The position numbers and the translations under genes were made by a program. The notes under the pieces are model-generated. The model did not search any database. It was not told the origin of the DNA and saw only the letters and a program-made list of their open reading frames with translations. Below are positions 26,239-33,686 of a stretch of 64,000 nt of DNA, piece after piece (positions within the stretch are counted from its first letter, which is position 1; every line of letters starts with the position of its first letter). This DNA is from Pseudomonas sp. CCC3.1. GTDB taxonomy: Bacteria; Pseudomonadota; Gammaproteobacteria; Pseudomonadales; Pseudomonadaceae. Location of the stretch: positions 620,001 through 684,000 of the forward strand of contig NZ_CP133778.1 in assembly GCF_034347405.1 (NCBI RefSeq), read 5' to 3'.

Positions 26239-27858
26239 TTAAGCGGCTTTGATTTCGTTCGGTTCAAAACTATCGGCTCGGGCCATTTGCCACATGCGCG
26301 AATAAAACTCGCCATTGACCTCGCCCGTCAGCAATTCGCCGGGCTTGAGGAACACGTGCAACTGCGAGAACAGTTTGATTTCGGTGGCCGACATGCGTCG
26401 CACCAAATGTTTGGCCGTGAGTTGCGCGGGGTGTTCAAGGCCCGCGGCGGCGAGCATTTCAGCCAGCGCTTTCAGCGTGTTGCGATGAAACTGGAACACC
26501 CGCTGCGCTTTGTCGGGCACCACCAGCGCACGTTGACGCAGCGGGTCTTGGGTTGCCACACCCGTCGGGCACTTGTTGGTGTGGCACGACTGCGACTGGA
26601 TGCAGCCGATGGCGAACATAAAGCCGCGCGCCGAGTTGGCCCAGTCCGCGCCAATGGCCAGTACGCTGGCAATGTCGAAGGCGCTGACAATCTTGCCGCT
26701 GGCTCCGAGCTTGATCTTGTCGCGCAGGTTGAGGCCGACCAAGGTGTTGTGCACAAACAGCAAACCTTCGCGCATCGGTGCGCCAATGTGGTCGGTGAAC
26801 TCAACCGGGGCTGCACCGGTACCGCCTTCCTTGCCGTCGATCACGATGAAGTCCGGCAGAATGCCGGTTTCGAGCATGGCTTTGGCGATGCCCATGAACT
26901 CCCACGGATGCCCCAGGCAGAACTTGAAGCCGACAGGTTTGCCACCCGACAACTCACGCAGTTGCGCGATGAAGTGCATCAGTTCGATGGGGGTTGAGAA
27001 CGCGCTGTGACGTGACGGTGAAACGCAGTCCTCGCCCAGCGGCACGCCACGGGTCTCGGCAATTTCGGGGGTGACTTTGTGCTTGGGCAAAATCCCGCCG
27101 TGGCCCGGTTTGGCGCCTTGGCTCATCTTGATTTCGATCATCCGCACTTGCGGCGTGCAGGCCTGGGCGGCAAAGCGTTCCGGGTCGAAACGGCCGTCGG
27201 ACGTACGGCAGCCGAAGTAGCCACTGCCCAGTTCCCATGTCAGGTCGCCACCGTTCTCGCGGTGATAAGCACTGATACTGCCTTCACCCGTATCGTGGGC
27301 AAAGTTACCGAGCTTGGCGCCTTGGTTCAGCGCTCGAATCGCATTGGCGCTCAATGAGCCAAAACTCATGGCCGAGATATTAAAAATCGATGCCGAATAC
27401 GGCTGTGTGCATTGCGGGCCGCCGATGGTGATCCGAAAACTGCTGGGGTCTGTCAGTGGGGCCGGGCGCATGGAGTGGCCGATAAATTCGAAGCCGGGCT
27501 GGTAGACGTCAATCAGTGTGCCGAATGGCTTGTCGGCGCTTTCATTCTTGGCCCGTGAGTACACCAGCGAGCGTTGCGCACGTGAGAAGGGCAGCGCATC
27601 GCTGTCGGACTCCAGCAGGTACTGACGAATTTCCGGGCGAATGGCTTCTACCAAATAGCGAATATTGCCCAGGATCGGGTAGTTGCGGCGCACCGCATGC
27701 GGGCCTTGCAGCAAGTCGAAAATACCCAGCAGGCTCAGGGCCAGCGTCACCGCGCTGAAGGGCCATAACCATTCATGGTGCATAAACGGCAGGCTGGCGA
27801 GCGTGAATATCACGCAGAAGGCAAAAAACGCATAACGGCTTAACAGTGACAGGCTCAT
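26239..27858 (-). CDS. FMN-binding glutamate-synthase-like protein
   Basis: This 539-residue protein has an N-terminal membrane hairpin (about residues 5-45) and then the FMN/Fe-S TIM-barrel domain of the glutamate synthase large subunit. GEGSISAYHRENGGDLTWE, the phosphate-binding GGTGAAPVEF and the cysteine cluster GCIQSQSCHTNKCPTGVAT (3Fe-4S ligands) are all present. The glutaminase and NADPH-binding parts of real GOGAT are missing, so the ammonia source and electron donor are unknown. AGGAAA precedes the ATG. It probably forms an operon with the ABM protein. Confidence 0.88.
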   Translation of the reverse strand: MSLSLLSRYAFFAFCVIFTLASLPFMHHEWLWPFSAVTLALSLLGIFDLLQGPHAVRRNYPILGNIRYLVEAIRPEIRQYLLESDSDALPFSRAQRSLVYSRAKNESADKPFGTLIDVYQPGFEFIGHSMRPAPLTDPSSFRITIGGPQCTQPYSASIFNISAMSFGSLSANAIRALNQGAKLGNFAHDTGEGSISAYHRENGGDLTWELGSGYFGCRTSDGRFDPERFAAQACTPQVRMIEIKMSQGAKPGHGGILPKHKVTPEIAETRGVPLGEDCVSPSRHSAFSTPIELMHFIAQLRELSGGKPVGFKFCLGHPWEFMGIAKAMLETGILPDFIVIDGKEGGTGAAPVEFTDHIGAPMREGLLFVHNTLVGLNLRDKIKLGASGKIVSAFDIASVLAIGADWANSARGFMFAIGCIQSQSCHTNKCPTGVATQDPLRQRALVVPDKAQRVFQFHRNTLKALAEMLAAAGLEHPAQLTAKHLVRRMSATEIKLFSQLHVFLKPGELLTGEVNGEFYSRMWQMARADSFEPNEIKAA

Positions 27859-28040
27859 ACGGTTTCCTGTTTCAGGCTTAACTGTTCAGTCGGGTTTGAA
27901 CAGCAAGAATGAGGCGGTTTACCCCGGCGATACAACGGTTTGGAGCATGCAGCCGCTCTTTGGAATCGGAGGCTTGCACGGGAGTGTTGACGAACTGCTG
28001 CTCAATTACCATTAGCCCATCAGACATAGGCGCGTACTTG

Positions 28041-28805
28041 CTATTCCTTTTGCGCCTGCAAAAAGATCGAGAACAGCTCTGACTGCGACTTGATTCCCAG
28101 CTTGCGGTAGATGTGTTTCTTGTGAACCTTCACGGTTTCGACTGAGATCTCCAGCTTGCGTGCGATTTCCTTGCTGGAGCAGCCGCTGAGCATCAAGCGA
28201 CCTACGTCCAACTCGCGTGCGGTCAGGTGCGTGCCCCATTCGTCGTTCAGTTCAGGTGGCTCGGGTGCACTCACCAGACTGAGTTCATAGGGTAGACGCT
28301 GGCGCAGCAGGCTCAATATCCAGGGCTGGATCAGCGACAACAGGGCGATCTGTTCGCGGTCAAACCGCTGGCGCGAGCCCAGTGACAGGCACAAGGTGCG
28401 CCCATCTGGCTGATGGCTGTTGAACTGGATTTCATCGGCCACCACGTTGAGGCGAAAGTAGCGCTGGTAGTACTCCGTGAGTTCGAAATGCTCCGGCGCC
28501 ACTTCGGCCAGGCGCAGCAGGCCAGTGCGCGCGTATTCGCGACTGGCGATGTAGAACGGATCGAGCAGGTACAGGCCGTTGAGGTAGTCCTGGAACAACT
28601 GGTCGGGGCTGCCGTCCTGCCCAGGGCACTCGGCGAATACCAGCGGTTTGTGCTCGCTGCTGAAGAGCAGCACGACCCAACTGTCAAACGGGACATATTG
28701 GTTCAGCAGGCGCACGAGCTGAGTCCAGAAGTTGGGCTGGTCCAGGGCATCTATCATTTGCCCTACTGAACGGTGCCAGGCGATGTCTTCCAGCGACATG
28801 GTCAT
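28041..28805 (-). CDS. LuxR-type transcriptional regulator
   Basis: The 254-residue regulator has an N-terminal sensing region of about 185 residues without clear autoinducer-binding signatures. A C-terminal LuxR helix-turn-helix follows (about residues 190-250: LTARELDVGRLMLSGCSSKEIARKL, then ISVETVKVHKKHIYRKLGIKS). It is transcribed away from the amidase gene with 102 bp between the starts, so it most likely regulates the amidase-permease pair. It may be a solo regulator responding to an amine or amino acid derivative. The second Met (28799) is an equally good start. Confidence 0.85.
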   Translation of the reverse strand: MTMSLEDIAWHRSVGQMIDALDQPNFWTQLVRLLNQYVPFDSWVVLLFSSEHKPLVFAECPGQDGSPDQLFQDYLNGLYLLDPFYIASREYARTGLLRLAEVAPEHFELTEYYQRYFRLNVVADEIQFNSHQPDGRTLCLSLGSRQRFDREQIALLSLIQPWILSLLRQRLPYELSLVSAPEPPELNDEWGTHLTARELDVGRLMLSGCSSKEIARKLEISVETVKVHKKHIYRKLGIKSQSELFSIFLQAQKE

Positions 28806-28907
28806 CTCTCTACCCCTATCGGGTTACCCCCGCCGCGTGATTCCCTGGCAGGTTGTGGCTAAGCATACTGCGGCAACGAGAACACTTATAAAAGAACGGG
28901 AATACCC

Positions 28908-29726
28908 ATGAAGGTCGAATTTGCTCAATTGGCAGGCCGTGACAACGGCACTGCCTACAACCTTGAACGGGCCCTTGCGTCCATTGCGGCTTGCGCAGCC
29001 GACACTCAGTTGATCGTGTTCCCGGAAACACACTTGATGGGTTTCCCCTCTGCCGAAACAGTCGCAGCGACTGCCGAGCCTATCGACGGCCCGACCGTCA
29101 AGGCCATTATCCGGGCCGCTTACGCTCGCAACATCGCCGTGGTGATCGGCATGGCCGAAAACGACGACGGCAAATTCTACAACACCACGCTGATGATCAC
29201 CCCGCAAGGCGTGGCCTTGCGTTATCGCAAGACCCACCTGTGGGCGTCCGACCGTGGCGTGTTCAACGCTGGCGACCGCTACAGCACGTGCGTGTGGAAC
29301 GGCGTGCGCGTGGGCCTGCTGATTTGCTACGACATCGAGTTCCCGGAAAGCGCCCGTGCCCTGGCGCAACTGGGCACTGAATTGCTCATCGTCACCAACG
29401 GCAACATGGACCCGTACGGCCCCACGCACCGCACCTCGATCATGGCCCGCGCCCAGGAAAACCAGGCGTTTGCGCTGATGGTCAATCGGGTGGAGGAGGG
29501 TGATGGCGGCCTGACGTTCGCGGGCGGCAGCGCCCTGGTGGATCCCTTTGGCACGCTGCTGTTTGAGGCAGGGCGTGAAGAAGGCCAGTTCCGCGTGGAA
29601 CTGGACCTCGAACAACTCAAGGCGGCTCGCAAGGACTACCGCTACCTGGACGACCAGCGCTTGAAATTGCCGGGCGAGGTGATCGAGCGCGCTGACGGGA
29701 CACGGGAGTTGTTGATTCCTGCGTAA
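28908..29726 (+). CDS. Nitrilase-family carbon-nitrogen hydrolase (aliphatic amidase)
   Basis: The 272-residue enzyme has the nitrilase catalytic triad E40 (VFPETHLMGF), K108 (RYRKTHLW) and C140 (LLICYDIEFPE). The region around Lys and Cys closely resembles DavA, the 5-aminopentanamidase of P. putida lysine degradation, while the ends differ. It should hydrolyse an aliphatic amide or a similar C-N bond in the cytosol. It is followed by a PuuP-like amine permease and faces a LuxR-type regulator, which suggests uptake and hydrolysis of an amide or polyamine-like compound. GGGAA precedes the ATG. Confidence 0.87.
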   Translation: MKVEFAQLAGRDNGTAYNLERALASIAACAADTQLIVFPETHLMGFPSAETVAATAEPIDGPTVKAIIRAAYARNIAVVIGMAENDDGKFYNTTLMITPQGVALRYRKTHLWASDRGVFNAGDRYSTCVWNGVRVGLLICYDIEFPESARALAQLGTELLIVTNGNMDPYGPTHRTSIMARAQENQAFALMVNRVEEGDGGLTFAGGSALVDPFGTLLFEAGREEGQFRVELDLEQLKAARKDYRYLDDQRLKLPGEVIERADGTRELLIPA

Positions 29727-29729
29727 CAC

Positions 29730-29772
29730 GGGCGCGGAGCGTCCAAGGCGACATTCCCACGCTGAGCGTGGG
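29730..29772. repeat. REP-like double hairpin
   Basis: GGGCGCGGAGCGTCC and then TTCCCACGCTGAGCGTGGG form two adjacent short stem-loops of a type common in Pseudomonas intergenic DNA. They lie between the amidase and permease genes and may lower read-through. Confidence 0.6.
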
Positions 29773-29853
29773 CGTGATCGACCATAAAAAAAATATCGGC
29801 TTCACCGACTTCCAGTTCTGCCATAAAACCAATAATCGCGCGGAGATTCACCC

Positions 29854-31179
29854 ATGGCTCGTTTGCAACGTACCCTGTCGTTAGGGTCGGTGGTGCTGTT
29901 TGGCATCGCCTATATGACACCGATCATCGTGCTGGGTACCTTCGGCATCCTGGCGCAATCCACGGGCGGCATGGTCCCGGCCGCTTACCTGGCTGCCCTG
30001 GTGGCGATGTTTTTCACCGCCATGAGTTACGGGCGCATGGCCTCGGCCTTCCCGGTGGCGGGCTCCGCATACACCTATGTGCGCAAGGCCATCAGTCCCA
30101 AGCTTGGCTTTATCGCCGGTTGGGCGGTGTTGCTCGACTACCTGTTCTTGCCCATGGCCATCTGGCTGATCGGCGCGGCGTACCTGCACTCGGCGTTTCC
30201 CGTGGTGCCGCAATGGATCTGGGTACTGGCCTTTATTGGCATCACCAGCGTGATCAACATCATCGGCCTGAAACTGGCCAACGGCATCAACACCTTGCTG
30301 ATGCTGATACAAGGGCTGGTGCTGGTGGCGTTTGTGGCGCTGTGCGTGCACTACATTGGCGGTGACGCGAGCACGCCGCTGTGGACCCTCGAACCGTTCT
30401 TCAATGGCCAGATGCACATGCCGCTCATCATGAGTGGTGCGGCCATTGCCTGTTACTCGTTCCTGGGCTTTGACGCCGTCAGCACCCTCACCGAAGAAAC
30501 CCGCGACCCGCGTCGGACCATTCCTCGCGCAATCATGCTGATCACCTTGATCGGCGGGCTGATCTTTGTCGGTGTGTCGTACTTTGTGCAAATCGCCCAC
30601 CCGTCGTTCCAGTTCGCGGACGTCGATTCGGCGGCCTACGAGATCGCTCGCAACATCGGTGGTGACCTGTTTGTGTCGATCTTCATGATCGGCCTGATCG
30701 TCGGCCAGTTTGCGTCGGGCCTGTCAGCCCAGGCCAGTGGTTCGCGCCTGCTGTTCGCAATGGGCCGTGACGGCGTCTTGCCCAAGTCATTCTTCGGCAC
30801 CCTGCATGCCAAGTTCGGCACGCCGGCCAACAGCATCTTGCTGTGCGCTGTGGTTGCCCTGCTGGCGCTGAAACTGGACGTGACCACCTCAACGTCGTTC
30901 ATCAACTTCGGTGCGTTCCTGGCGTTTTCGCTGGTGAACCTCTCGGTGATCTTCCATTACTGGATCGGTGCCAAAAACCGTGGCCTGCGCGAGATCGTGC
31001 TGTTTCTGATATTCCCGGCCATCGGCCTGGTGGCAGACCTGTGGTTGATGATTAGCCTCGACCACCTGGCGATTTACCTGGGCCTGACCTGGCTGGTGAT
31101 TGGCTGCGTGTACCTGGGGTTCTTGACGCGCGGCTTCTCCAGGCAACCCCCGGAAATGGATTTTCAGGAAGCGTCCTGA
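29854..31179 (+). CDS. PuuP-like APC permease (putrescine or amine importer)
   Basis: This 441-residue permease has about 12 helices. It is most like E. coli PuuP: LSLGSVVLFGIAYMTPIIVLGTFGI, FPVAGSAYTYVRKAISPKLGF, then SFLGFDAVSTLTEETRDPRRTIPRA and INFGAFLAFSLVNLSV. Uptake of putrescine or a related monoamine is the family expectation; the neighbouring amidase suggests an amide-bearing amine. GGAG lies eight bases before the ATG. A good intrinsic terminator follows. Confidence 0.82.
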   Translation: MARLQRTLSLGSVVLFGIAYMTPIIVLGTFGILAQSTGGMVPAAYLAALVAMFFTAMSYGRMASAFPVAGSAYTYVRKAISPKLGFIAGWAVLLDYLFLPMAIWLIGAAYLHSAFPVVPQWIWVLAFIGITSVINIIGLKLANGINTLLMLIQGLVLVAFVALCVHYIGGDASTPLWTLEPFFNGQMHMPLIMSGAAIACYSFLGFDAVSTLTEETRDPRRTIPRAIMLITLIGGLIFVGVSYFVQIAHPSFQFADVDSAAYEIARNIGGDLFVSIFMIGLIVGQFASGLSAQASGSRLLFAMGRDGVLPKSFFGTLHAKFGTPANSILLCAVVALLALKLDVTTSTSFINFGAFLAFSLVNLSVIFHYWIGAKNRGLREIVLFLIFPAIGLVADLWLMISLDHLAIYLGLTWLVIGCVYLGFLTRGFSRQPPEMDFQEAS

Positions 31180-31287
31180 CACGTCTTGGATGAGTCCTAA
31201 GGCCGGATCGCCGGGTTCAACAAACGCTTCGCAACATGTGGCACGAGCAAAAAAGCCGACGTGTAATCAGGCCGACTGATTGACCTC

Positions 31288-31322
31288 AGGGCCGCTTCCG
31301 AGAATGAGGCGGCCCTTTTTTT
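31288..31322 (+). terminator. Intrinsic terminator after the PuuP-like gene
   Basis: AGGGCCGC and GCGGCCCT form an 8-bp stem with a 13-base loop, followed by a run of T beginning at 31316. It is a canonical rho-independent terminator. Confidence 0.9.
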
Positions 31323-31391
31323 ACGTGTCATTTGTGATGAGGCGAGCGTCGTGTGATCCTTGCCGCCTTTGTGTTCAAGGTGTCCTTATTC

Positions 31392-31796
31392 ATGTCCAAA
31401 ACCATCCGTATCGCGGCGGCTTTATTGATCGAGCCCAACGGCCAGACCCTGCTTGTACGCAAGCGCGGCACTCAGGCTTTTATGCAGCCTGGCGGCAAGA
31501 TTGATGCAGGCGAACAACCTGCCGAGGCGTTGGTCCGTGAGCTGCACGAAGAGCTTGGCCTGCACATTGAGCCAACGGACGCCGTGTACCTTGGCCACTT
31601 CTCGGCGCCTGCCGTCAACGAGCCGGGGTTTATCGTGGAGGCCGAGTTGTTCCAGGTCACCATCGACGAGCCCGTAACCCCGGCTGCCGAGATTGAAGAG
31701 GTCCGCTGGATTGATCCGGCAACGGACGGCGACCTGATTTTGGCGCCCTTGACACGCGACCTGATCCTGCCGTTTTATCGCCAATCGCTGGCCTGA
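31392..31796 (+). CDS. Nudix hydrolase
   Basis: This 134-residue protein contains a complete Nudix box: GKIDAGE, seven residues, then RELHEELGL (about residues 37-58). It hydrolyses nucleoside diphosphate derivatives; the exact substrate is unknown. The ATG at 31392 with AAGGTG upstream is preferred over an in-frame start 13 codons earlier. A GNAT gene follows after 52 bp on the same strand. Confidence 0.9.
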   Translation: MSKTIRIAAALLIEPNGQTLLVRKRGTQAFMQPGGKIDAGEQPAEALVRELHEELGLHIEPTDAVYLGHFSAPAVNEPGFIVEAELFQVTIDEPVTPAAEIEEVRWIDPATDGDLILAPLTRDLILPFYRQSLA

Positions 31797-31848
31797 TGTC
31801 AGGCTGACGCTGGAACAGCGTAAAACCTTATGATTGGGACCCGTTGTA

Positions 31849-32358
31849 ATGGCTATAGAACTGCTTGACCCCTCCCGCGCCAAGGCCTACCGCCAGTTGA
31901 TGCTGCAAGCGTATTCCCTGCACCCGGAAGCGTTTGTTTCCAGCATTGCTCATCGTGAGACATTGCCGTTGAGCTGGTGGGAAGGGCAATTGGAGGATGA
32001 CTTGAGCGCCTTGTTGGGCGCTTTTGTCGACGCACAACTGGTGGGCATTGTTGGCCTGGCGTTCGAACCCTGGGAAGACGCACAACACAAGGCCACTCTG
32101 TTTGGCCTGTACGTGCCCCAAGCCTTCCGCGGGCAAGGGCTTGGCGAACAGTTGGTGCAGGCCGTGTTGTCGTTGGCCGAGCAAGAGCCTGAGATCAAAG
32201 TGGTCGAACTGACGGTGAGCGCCAACAGCTCAGCCGCGCTGGCGCTTTACCGGCGTTGTGGCTTTGAGCAATCGGGGCTGGAGGACAGTGCGATTCGGGT
32301 GGGAGACGCGTATTACGACCGGGTGCATATGCGGCGGCGGGTTGAGACTGACGAATAA
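31849..32358 (+). CDS. GNAT-family N-acetyltransferase
   Basis: This 169-residue protein has the GNAT acetyl-CoA motif near residues 85-110 (LFGLYVPQAFRGQGLGEQLVQ, i.e. the R/Q-x-x-G-x-G loop), followed by VVELTVSANSSAALALYRRCGF. The substrate is unknown. The ATG at 31849 is preferred to a TTG five codons upstream. It probably shares a transcript with the Nudix gene. Confidence 0.85.
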   Translation: MAIELLDPSRAKAYRQLMLQAYSLHPEAFVSSIAHRETLPLSWWEGQLEDDLSALLGAFVDAQLVGIVGLAFEPWEDAQHKATLFGLYVPQAFRGQGLGEQLVQAVLSLAEQEPEIKVVELTVSANSSAALALYRRCGFEQSGLEDSAIRVGDAYYDRVHMRRRVETDE

Positions 32359-32360
32359 AT

Positions 32361-32446
32361 GTGGGAGCTGGCTTGCCAGCGATGGCATCGACAAGGTCTA
32401 TCAGGCAAACCGCGTCGTCTGTATCGCTGGCAAGCCAGACTCCCAC
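32361..32446. repeat. REP pair of the GTGGGAGCTGGCTTGCC type
   Basis: GTGGGAGCTGGCTTGCCAGC pairs with GCTGGCAAGCCAGACTCCCAC around a centre with CAAACCGCG. It lies between the convergent GNAT and metR genes and is the same subfamily as the copy at 19629. Confidence 0.88.
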
Positions 32447-32457
32447 ACTGTGCGCAA

Positions 32458-33375
32458 CTACCTGACCGCGCTCACCCCGTCCAGCGTCGAGAACGATATG
32501 TCTTTAGCGGTCAGCAAGAAATCACGCATATAAGGCGCATCCAGCATGTCCGTGCGCACGGCGGCATACAGGGTGGCGAACAACCCTTTCTCGCCCAAAC
32601 GCTTGGCCTGTACGTAGCCGCGTGAGCTGTACTCATGCAGCGCCCAATGCGGCATCCCGCATACCCCACGGCCGCTGGCCACCAGTTGCATCATCATCAC
32701 CGTCAGTTCCGAGGTGCGCACTTGCGCAGGCTCTACATCCGCAGGCTCCAGAAAGCGGGTGAAGATGTCGAGCCGATCACGTTCGACCGGGTAGGTGATC
32801 AAAATTTCTGTGCTCAGGTCTTCAGGCACGATGAACGGCTTGCTGGCCAAAGGATGCTGATTGGCCACGGCTAACATGGCTTCGTAGGTAAACAGCGGCA
32901 CATAGGTCAGGCCGGCAATTTCTTGCGGGTCGGAGGTCACGACCAAGTCCAGATCACCCCGTGCCAGCGCTGGTAGCGGCGCAAATGCAAAACCCGAGGC
33001 CAGGTCGAGTTCAACTTCAGGCCAGGCATCACGGAACTGGTCGATGGTCGGCATCAGCCACTGAAAGCAACTGTGGCATTCAATCGCCATGTGCAAGCGC
33101 CCGGCGGTGCCGCCGACCAAACGGGTGATATCACGCTCGGCAGCGCGCATCAGCGGCAGCATGGCGTCGGCCAATTGCAGCAGGCGCAACCCGCCGCTGG
33201 TGAAACGTACCGGTTTGGTTTTGCGCACAAAAAGCGGCATGCCCATGCGCTCTTCCAGCTCTTTGAACTGGTGCGACAACGCCGATTGAGTCAGGTGCAG
33301 ACGCTCGGCCGCTTCGACCAGGCTGTCGGACTCGCGTAAAGCGTGCAGGGTTTTGAGGTGACGAATTTCCAGCAC
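32458..33375 (-). CDS. metR: MetR, LysR-type regulator of methionine synthesis
   Basis: The 305-residue LysR-type protein has an N-terminal helix-turn-helix (residues 3-62: HLKTLHALRESDSLVEAAERL, SQSALSHQFKELEERMG) and the effector domain with MetR hallmarks: MAIECHSCFQWLMPTIDQF and LITYPVERDRLDIFTRFL. MetR activates metE/metH in response to homocysteine. The start is GTG (33373-33375) with GGAG five bases ahead. No met gene is beside it; the divergent neighbour is a Tc toxin gene, which MetR is unlikely to serve. Confidence 0.87.
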   Translation of the reverse strand: MLEIRHLKTLHALRESDSLVEAAERLHLTQSALSHQFKELEERMGMPLFVRKTKPVRFTSGGLRLLQLADAMLPLMRAAERDITRLVGGTAGRLHMAIECHSCFQWLMPTIDQFRDAWPEVELDLASGFAFAPLPALARGDLDLVVTSDPQEIAGLTYVPLFTYEAMLAVANQHPLASKPFIVPEDLSTEILITYPVERDRLDIFTRFLEPADVEPAQVRTSELTVMMMQLVASGRGVCGMPHWALHEYSSRGYVQAKRLGEKGLFATLYAAVRTDMLDAPYMRDFLLTAKDISFSTLDGVSAVR

Positions 33376-33385
33376 GATGGCTCCA

Positions 33386-33398
33386 TGAATAAATTTGA
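33386..33398 (-). promoter_or_regulatory. Possible MetR box
   Basis: TGAATAAATTTGA fits TGAA-N5-TTCA except for one base and lies 10 bp upstream of the metR start codon, consistent with autoregulation. The match is short. Confidence 0.3.
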
Positions 33399-33686
33399 TG
33401 ATCAGAACGAAGGCGTTGAGTTTGGCTCATGTTGCCGTGTGTGTCGATACGACGCCATCACTGACATGGTGGAGCGGTATGACGATCGGGTCCCCCCGCT
33501 AGCGTCCCTGCATCCTCCCCATGGTTTTCGGATAAACGGTATGCCGGACTGTCATTTCTTACAGTAGGCAACCCCCTTTGTGCATTGCTTAATCAATCTC
33601 AGCAGAATTTACGTGCTGCCACTTCCGCGAATAGCAGAGGTAATGCCTACGGGTGCTAATTAAGCCGCCAATTGGGAATCCTAGTG
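33399..33686. other. Intergenic region metR - Tc toxin
   Basis: No convincing gene was found; a short frame overlapping the metR start lacks a ribosome site. ACTGT and ACAGT arms (33548-33565) form a weak inverted repeat. The Tc promoter should be here but could not be placed. Confidence 0.35.

Noticed and set aside
33343..33567. Small plus-strand gene between metR and the Tc toxin
   Set aside because: It overlaps the metR 5' end, lacks a ribosome site and resembles no family.
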